Positions 7,046 through 10,759 of a DNA stretch of 10,759 nt are shown here, piece by piece. Location of the stretch: the NCBI GenBank assembly GCA_020859875.1, contig JAJBVJ010000308.1, forward strand, positions 1-10,759, given 5' to 3'. The position numbers and the translations under genes are program-made. This DNA is from Rikenellaceae bacterium (lineage in GTDB: Bacteria; Bacteroidota; Bacteroidia; Bacteroidales; Rikenellaceae). The notes under the pieces were generated by a model. It was not told where the DNA came from, did no database searches, and saw only the letters and a list, made by a program, of their open reading frames with translations. Each line of letters opens with the position of its first letter. Position 1 is the stretch's first letter.

Positions 7046-7059
7046 TACCCGAACGGGTA
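7046..7059. promoter_or_regulatory. Perfect 14-bp inverted repeat, possible operator
   Basis: TACCCG-AA-CGGGTA is a perfect 6-bp inverted repeat with a 2-base centre, GC-rich within AT-rich surroundings. It is placed at the expected -33 region of the minus-strand operon promoter, so a dimeric regulator could act there. A small RNA hairpin is the alternative; no U-tract follows it on either strand. Confidence 0.35.
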
Positions 7060-7322
7060 TGTTTCAATTTTCGTCATCGGCCCAAACTATATTAACGAAT
7101 TATAAAATTCGCACCTCTTTATTTCTAAATTCTTGCACAATTGAAAAAATGTATTTAATTTAGATAAAGACATTTAGTAGTTTCTCGATTTTCGCACCGG
7201 CTGAATTATAATAGTATCGCGATTATCTGCCCCGTAGAAAAAAATTATTAATCCCCGCCCGAAGCACAGGTGACGGCAATTTCCGCTGTCCCCGGATTTC
7301 GGGAGGATAAAAACATACGATC

Positions 7323-8093
7323 ATGGCAGGTATAGATTATGCAATTTTCATTACACCGGAGCTTGCCGCAAACCACCGGCGGGAATCGACCGTCGAAACC
7401 AAAGTTATCCACCGGGCCTCCATGCGTACCTACCTCAACGAGGGGTGGCTGCAATCCTACCGGACATTCAGCTATGCCGGGTGCCGTGATCCGGAAAGAA
7501 TGTGTTTCGGGAAACTGCGGGTATTGAACGAAGATACCGTCGCACCCGGTGCGGCCCTTCCCTATTACCATACGGAGAATATGGAGATCGTCTATATTCC
7601 GTTGGAAGGTGCCATGCAGCATTACGATGCGTTGGGGAATACCTCGGTGATCCGCAGCGACGAAGTACACCTGGTAAGCGCCGGAAGCGGGATTGTGCAC
7701 AGTGCATATAATGCCAACCGCGACCGTAAACTGAAATTCCTCCAGATTTGGGTCTCCCCCGAGCGCAAAGGTACTGAACCCTACCACAAAAAACTCCAGC
7801 TGGACACCACAGCGATGAGAAATAACCTTTCGGAGATCCTTTCACCGGATATTTGCAGGATAAACCAGAAGGCGTGGATCAGTATGGGAAAACTGGACAG
7901 GGATTATGAAGTGAGGTACCGGCTCCATTCCAGACACAACGGCATCTATATCTACCTCATCAAAGGGGAGGCGGCGGTTAACGGCGAAAGGCTCCGATCG
8001 AACGACGGAGTGGGCCTCTGGGAAACCCGCTGTGTAGACATCCGGGCCGAAACCAGAGCAGAGGTTCTGGTTATGGAGGTACCGATGGCATAA
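7323..8093 (+). CDS. Pirin-family bicupin with degenerate metal site
   Basis: A 256-residue pirin-like protein with two cupin folds. The HRAS segment (30-33), GWLQSYRTFSYAG (41-53), DPERMCFGKLRVLNEDTVAPG (56-76), NMEIVYIPLEGAMQH (86-100) and the H-S-x-Y-N plus LQIWV region after residue 125 are family signatures. Canonical pirins bind iron through HPH and HxE; human pirin uses H56, H58, H101 and E103. Here the aligned residues are Y82, T84, H126 and A128, so three of the four ligands are missing. H83 is out of register. Two cysteines, C54 and C61, lie in the conserved segment before the first cupin metal motif. Quercetinase-type dioxygenase activity is therefore unlikely; a redox-sensing role like that reported for metal-free E. 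coli YhaK is possible. The start is fixed by an in-frame TAA at 7308, leaving an N-terminal extension of about 25 residues. The ohr gene follows 36 bases later. Confidence 0.88.
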   Translation: MAGIDYAIFITPELAANHRRESTVETKVIHRASMRTYLNEGWLQSYRTFSYAGCRDPERMCFGKLRVLNEDTVAPGAALPYYHTENMEIVYIPLEGAMQHYDALGNTSVIRSDEVHLVSAGSGIVHSAYNANRDRKLKFLQIWVSPERKGTEPYHKKLQLDTTAMRNNLSEILSPDICRINQKAWISMGKLDRDYEVRYRLHSRHNGIYIYLIKGEAAVNGERLRSNDGVGLWETRCVDIRAETRAEVLVMEVPMA

Positions 8094-8129
8094 TCGTTGA
8101 ACCGAACTATGGTATAAATACTATGCGAT

Positions 8130-8546
8130 ATGGAAATTAAATACAGGGCCGAAGCCACCGCCGTCGGCGGAAGAGAGGGCCACGTAACCTCCAGTGACGG
8201 AGTACTCGATATGGATCTGCGCCTTCCCGGTAAAGACGGGGAAACCGCGGCGACCAACCCCGAACAGCTTTTTGCCGCGGGGTATGCCGCCTGCTTCTGC
8301 AGCGCTCTTAACAGGGCCGCACTCGAAATGCGCCACCGAATCGAAGGGATCAGCGTCACCGTCTCGGTAGGGCTCGGGCAGAACGATCCGAAAGATTACT
8401 TTCTCGACGTGGAAATTACCGCCCGTATACCCGGCGTGGAACCGGAACTGGCCCGGGAAATGGTTACCGCGGCCGAAAACCTATGCCCCTATTCAAAAGC
8501 TACGAGGAACAATGTGAATACCGAAGTGAAAGTCGAAACAGCTTAG
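8130..8546 (+). CDS. ohr: Ohr-type organic hydroperoxide peroxidase (OsmC/Ohr family)
   Basis: A 138-residue thiol peroxidase, the usual Ohr length. It reduces organic and lipid hydroperoxides, normally as a homodimer recycled by lipoylated proteins. Peroxidatic C55 lies in TNPEQLFAAGYAACF and resolving C119 in AENLCPYSKATR. The catalytic arginine and glutamate correspond to R15 (GGREG) and E45. The TNPEQLFAAGYAACF wording and the VSSDGVLD-like opening place it with Ohr rather than OsmC. An additional cysteine, C57, sits two residues after the peroxidatic one, which is uncommon. ATG 8130 is the only start giving the standard N-terminus. The gene follows pirin with a 36-base gap and no visible promoter box, so co-transcription is likely. 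No MarR-type OhrR regulator is present in the window. Confidence 0.92.
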   Translation: MEIKYRAEATAVGGREGHVTSSDGVLDMDLRLPGKDGETAATNPEQLFAAGYAACFCSALNRAALEMRHRIEGISVTVSVGLGQNDPKDYFLDVEITARIPGVEPELAREMVTAAENLCPYSKATRNNVNTEVKVETA

Positions 8547-8639
8547 GCTCGAGGAAAAACCGGATATTTTCGGGATATTTTTTGTTAAAATATATAATCC
8601 TCTCTTAATTGTAATATTCCTCTGAAAATGGGTTATACA

Positions 8640-8681
8640 ATTTACAATAGCCCCGGGAATTTCCCCGGGGCTATTGTAAAT
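8640..8681. terminator. Strong hairpin, probable bidirectional terminator
   Basis: A perfect 18-bp inverted repeat (8640-8657 with 8664-8681) closes a 6-base loop. The outer half of the stem is AT-rich (ATTTACAATA) and the inner half GC-rich (GCCCCGGG). It lies between two convergent genes, 93 bases after ohr and 20 bases before the AraC stop, the position expected for a shared terminator. There is no long U-tract on either side, so termination would rely on the AU pairs at the stem base. A repeated mobile palindrome is an alternative. Confidence 0.65.
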
Positions 8682-8701
8682 AATATCCAGAAACAGCACA
8701 T

Positions 8702-9583
8702 TCATTCCCTTTTGCGGTAGTCGGTCGGGGATATTCCGGTGTGGCGTTTAAAGAACTTCCCGAAGAACGACTGAGTCGAGAAATTGAGCTCGTAGGTAAT
8801 TTCCTGGATGCTTTTGCCTGAGAATTTGAGAAGCATCTTGGCTTTGTTGATCACGAACTCGTTTATCCATGCCGCTGCCGAACGGCCGCTTATCTCCTTA
8901 ATTACCGTCGAAAGATATTTCGGGGTAATATGCAATTCGTCCGCATAAAATTTCACGCTCCGCTCTCTGTGGTGATATTCCGTGACTTTCAAAACGAACC
9001 GTTCGAAATATTCTTCCTGACGGGAGCGCGATGGAGATCGATCTTCGAGCCTGCGGCTGTACATATCCCCGAGAGTACGGATAAAGGATGCAAAAAGGTC
9101 GCGCATTACCGGACGACTGTAAGAGGCGCTTATCTCGTAGAACAGCTCGTAATATTTGGTGAGTATCGTGAGCTCCTTCTCATCGACACTTAGCTGTTGT
9201 CCCGTATTCTCCGCTATATATTTGAATATCGGGATTACGGCCATAAAGTCGACCATCATGTTCTCCAGGAATTTGCGGGTTATAATCATCAGGCAAAACC
9301 TGGCATCGCTGCTAACCGATGCATATTCGACAATGGAATTCTCCCCATAAAGAAGCACCGACCCTCGGGTAAGAGTAAAGGTCGAAAGGTTGACCCTGAC
9401 ATCTATTTTTCCCCCCGTACAAAGCATCATCAGTGCCGCAGGCGTACGGAACGGTTTGCCGATAAATTTCCCCTGTCGGGGAATATTTACCGATACCATA
9501 AATTCCCGTGACTGGTCGGTACTCCCTTCCAGCAGGTCGAATATCTGTTCGGGGGTTATGTCGTAGAGGCTTGTTGTTTGCAT
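8702..9583 (-). CDS. AraC-family transcriptional regulator
   Basis: A 293-residue protein with an N-terminal cupin-like sensing region (about 1-165), a helical linker, and a C-terminal AraC/XylS DNA-binding domain of about 100 residues. The first helix-turn-helix is in VKFYADELHITPKYLSTVIKEI. The second is in SIQEITYELNFSTQSFFGKFFKRHTGISPTDYR, the family signature near the C-terminus. The inducer is unknown. The frame can be read back to a TTG at 9664, but that codon overlaps a -7 box at 9662-9669 and the extra residues have no domain, so ATG 9583 is preferred. It is divergent from the BASS-type transporter across 167 bases, so it probably controls that gene, itself, or both; this is inference from arrangement only. 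Confidence 0.88.
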   Translation of the reverse strand: MQTTSLYDITPEQIFDLLEGSTDQSREFMVSVNIPRQGKFIGKPFRTPAALMMLCTGGKIDVRVNLSTFTLTRGSVLLYGENSIVEYASVSSDARFCLMIITRKFLENMMVDFMAVIPIFKYIAENTGQQLSVDEKELTILTKYYELFYEISASYSRPVMRDLFASFIRTLGDMYSRRLEDRSPSRSRQEEYFERFVLKVTEYHHRERSVKFYADELHITPKYLSTVIKEISGRSAAAWINEFVINKAKMLLKFSGKSIQEITYELNFSTQSFFGKFFKRHTGISPTDYRKRE

Positions 9584-9661
9584 ATGTATATTCGTGTCTG
9601 AAATAAACGCCGGCTCGCTGGGTCTATTGCCCGGAAAGTCCGATAAACCGCACCAAAAGTT

Positions 9662-9669
9662 CAAAACTA
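9662..9669 (-). promoter_or_regulatory. Putative -7 promoter box for the AraC-family gene
   Basis: The minus strand reads TAGTTTTG, an exact TAnnTTTG match, 78 bases upstream of ATG 9583. It would give a leader of about 70 bases, longer than for other genes here. No -33 TTTG is evident. A TTTCC-GG-GGAAA inverted repeat at 9675-9686 lies immediately upstream, in the spacer. Confidence 0.4.
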
Positions 9670-9674
9670 AATAT

Positions 9675-9686
9675 TTTCCGGGGAAA
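9675..9686. promoter_or_regulatory. Short inverted repeat in the divergent araC/transporter promoter region
   Basis: TTTCC-GG-GGAAA is a perfect 5-bp inverted repeat with a 2-base centre, located between the two divergent -7 boxes. It could be an operator, but AraC proteins more often bind direct repeats and the arms are short, so chance occurrence is plausible. Confidence 0.25.
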
Positions 9687-9720
9687 TTTCGGGTTCCGTG
9701 AATTATTTTACCCGTTTTAA

Positions 9721-9728
9721 TAACTTTG
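9721..9728 (+). promoter_or_regulatory. Bacteroidota -7 promoter box for the BASS-type transporter
   Basis: TAACTTTG is an exact TAnnTTTG match ending 22 bases before ATG 9751. The expected -33 region (about 9694-9700) reads TTCCG rather than TTTG, so activation by the divergent AraC-type regulator is a reasonable hypothesis. Confidence 0.5.
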
Positions 9729-9750
9729 CACTGCTATTTCCCATACCCCG

Positions 9751-10650
9751 ATGACCGGACAATTAAAATCTCTGATGCTGCCGCTTGCAATGGTAGCAGG
9801 CTATTTCTTCAGCGGTTTCTTTTCACAGTTGGCATTCCTCACTCCGGGGCTGATCTTTGTAATGCTGCTGGTTACCTTTTGCCGGGTAACTCCGTCCCAA
9901 ATGTGTTTCTCGGCTTTGCACCTTTGGCTGCTGCTGTTCCAGTTCGCGGCTGCCGGACTGGTTTTTTGGTGTGCATCATATTTCGACTCCACCCTTGCGC
10001 AGGGATCGATGATATGTATATTCGCCCCCACGGCCATCTCGGCCGTTATAATCGCGTCGATGCTCGGTGCCGACGTAGTGACTATGGCCACTTTTACCAT
10101 GCTCAGCAATACGGCGGTGGCACTCACGGCGCCCGTGGTATTCTCACTGGTCGGTTCCCATTCGCACCTTCCTTTTTCCGAATCCTTCTGGTTGGTTTTT
10201 TTGAAAGTAATTCCGGTACTCGTTGCTCCTTTCGCCCTTTCCTTCCTTCTAAAACGCATTCTACCCGGTCTACATGCGGCAATCGGGAAATACCAGATAG
10301 TATCCTTTTATATATGGGCTTTCGCGCTGATGATCGTAATGGGCCAGACCGTGGAGATCGTAACCCGAATCGAAAGAAACCATCTCGGGCTGGAAGCTAT
10401 TATGGCCGGGATTGCCTTCATCATATGTGTCGTACAATTCTCGGCCGGGAAAATGATCGGACGACGCTACGGCGACCGGGCTGCGGGTGGACAATCCCTC
10501 GGCCAGAAGAATACGATCCTTGCCATATGGCTCGCCCAGAACTACCTCGATCCCGTGGCCTGTGTCGCTCCGGCCTGTTATGTGATCTGGCAAAATATTG
10601 TAAATAGCCGGCAATTGTGGAAAAGCAAGACACATGGAGCCGAACGATAG
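9751..10650 (+). CDS. BASS (bile acid:sodium symporter) superfamily transporter
   Basis: A 299-residue, very hydrophobic inner-membrane protein with about nine or ten predicted membrane segments spread evenly from residue 8 to 283. The central FAPTAISAVIIASMLGADVVTMATFTMLSNTAVAL region matches the first conserved core segment of BASS transporters. The late GQKNTILAIWLA (251-262) followed by PACYVIWQNI resembles the second crossover-helix region, where Na+ and substrate are bound in ASBT homologues. Members carry bile acids, pantoate, pyruvate and other organic anions; sequence alone does not give the substrate, and the name does not imply bile acid. A +2-frame open stretch at 9726-10607 is a shadow of this gene. 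It is divergent from an AraC-family regulator that may sense its substrate. A short gap of 27 bases separates its stop from a possible next gene. Confidence 0.82.
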   Translation: MTGQLKSLMLPLAMVAGYFFSGFFSQLAFLTPGLIFVMLLVTFCRVTPSQMCFSALHLWLLLFQFAAAGLVFWCASYFDSTLAQGSMICIFAPTAISAVIIASMLGADVVTMATFTMLSNTAVALTAPVVFSLVGSHSHLPFSESFWLVFLKVIPVLVAPFALSFLLKRILPGLHAAIGKYQIVSFYIWAFALMIVMGQTVEIVTRIERNHLGLEAIMAGIAFIICVVQFSAGKMIGRRYGDRAAGGQSLGQKNTILAIWLAQNYLDPVACVAPACYVIWQNIVNSRQLWKSKTHGAER

Positions 10651-10677
10651 CCCGTGGCACGTCCATTGCTTGTGAAC

Positions 10678-10759
10678 ATGCTGATACAGGGTATTATAAA
10701 AAATTCAATCATGTCATTCGGATCGACAATTAAACTGGCCGGCCTTGCCGGAGTATGCC
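10678..10759 (+). CDS. Start of a possible gene truncated by the window edge
   Basis: From ATG 10678 the frame stays open to the end of the window (27 residues seen), 27 bases after the transporter stop. A second in-frame ATG at 10711 gives MSFGSTIKLAGLAGVC, whose small hydrophobic segment could begin a signal peptide or membrane helix. The cysteine does not follow a G, A or S, so it is not a good lipobox. No promoter box is visible, so it might be co-transcribed with the transporter. The product cannot be identified. Confidence 0.35.
   Translation, partial: MLIQGIIKNSIMSFGSTIKLAGLAGVC

Larger units (their letters stand above)
6993..7322. other. AT-rich 330-base divergent intergenic region
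   Basis: This separates the rlmD-led operon (minus) from the pirin gene (plus). The first 70 bases hold the operon's -7 box (7014-7021) and a 14-bp palindrome (7046-7059). The middle, about 7080-7250, is strongly AT-rich, and no open frame, tRNA or stable hairpin was found there. A minor direct repeat ATTTAG occurs at 7158 and 7172. GGGAGG at 7301-7306 is 16 bases from the pirin ATG, too far for a normal Shine-Dalgarno site. No clear promoter for pirin could be picked. Confidence 0.7.

Noticed and set aside
7207..7212. TATAAT hexamer resembling a sigma-70 -10 box upstream of pirin
   Set aside because: There is no TTGACA-like partner at the right spacing and Bacteroidota use a different consensus; likely chance in AT-rich DNA.
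8575..8593. ATATTTT-TTGTT-AAAATAT hairpin just after ohr
   Set aside because: It consists only of A-T pairs in an AT-rich stretch, so it is too weak for an intrinsic terminator; the nearby hairpin at 8640-8681 is far stronger.
9584..9664. Longer AraC N-terminus from a TTG start
   Set aside because: The TTG overlaps a perfect -7 box and the 27 extra residues have no domain character; ATG 9583 gives the normal length.
9726..10607. 293-codon open frame overlapping the transporter in another plus-strand frame
   Set aside because: It is rich in Arg, Gly and Cys with no coherent fold, while the frame starting at 9751 gives a regular membrane protein with BASS motifs.
1..10759. Search for CRISPR arrays, insertion sequences, tRNA/rRNA genes, phage or conjugation genes, toxin-antitoxin pairs
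   Set aside because: No regular repeats, transposase motifs, cloverleaf patterns or defence-type domains were seen; the genes are housekeeping, stress, regulatory or transport types.

Overview
The window looks like an ordinary chromosomal stretch from a member of the Bacteroidota, probably Bacteroidales and perhaps a Rikenellaceae/Alistipes-like gut species (taxon is inference). The evidence is TAnnTTTG-type -7 promoter boxes just upstream of several starts, a general lack of Shine-Dalgarno sequences, moderately GC-rich genes with AT-rich spacers, and protein families typical of the group: an S1 sulfatase, a Crp/Fnr regulator with an RPSL recognition helix, a SIMPL-domain exported protein, and a single-domain MnmD-like enzyme. 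No tRNA, rRNA, CRISPR array, insertion sequence or phage gene was seen.

Layout. (1) 1-3009, plus strand: a Crp/Fnr-family regulator preceded by a near-perfect palindrome likely to be its own operator, a small DEDDh 3'-5' exonuclease, and a secreted serine-type S1 sulfatase. (2) 3013-6992, minus strand: a tight five-gene operon, in transcription order RlmD-like 23S rRNA m5U methyltransferase, SIMPL-domain exported protein, MnmD-like tRNA wobble-uridine methyltransferase, cytidine deaminase, RluA-family pseudouridine synthase. Gaps are 8 to 24 bases, so this is an RNA-modification/pyrimidine operon. Its last stop codon faces the sulfatase stop across 3 bases. (3) 6993-7322: an AT-rich 330-base intergenic region holding the operon promoter and a 14-bp palindrome. 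(4) 7323-8546, plus strand: a pirin-family bicupin followed by an Ohr-type organic hydroperoxide peroxidase, apparently a redox-stress pair. (5) 8640-8681: an 18-bp perfect hairpin between convergent genes, probably a bidirectional terminator. (6) 8702-10650: an AraC-family regulator (minus) divergent from a bile acid:sodium symporter (BASS) superfamily transporter (plus), then the first bases of one more possible plus-strand gene cut by the window edge.

No clearly new multi-gene system was found. The most unusual item is the pirin. The residues aligning with three of the four canonical metal ligands are replaced (Y82, T84 and A128; only H126 is kept), and two cysteines (C54, C61) lie in the preceding conserved segment. 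Sitting next to Ohr, it may be a metal-free, thiol-based redox sensor rather than a dioxygenase. Second in interest are the Crp/Fnr operator that overlaps the promoter and abuts the start codon, and the grouping of three RNA-modification enzymes with a salvage deaminase and a periplasmic protein in one transcription unit.
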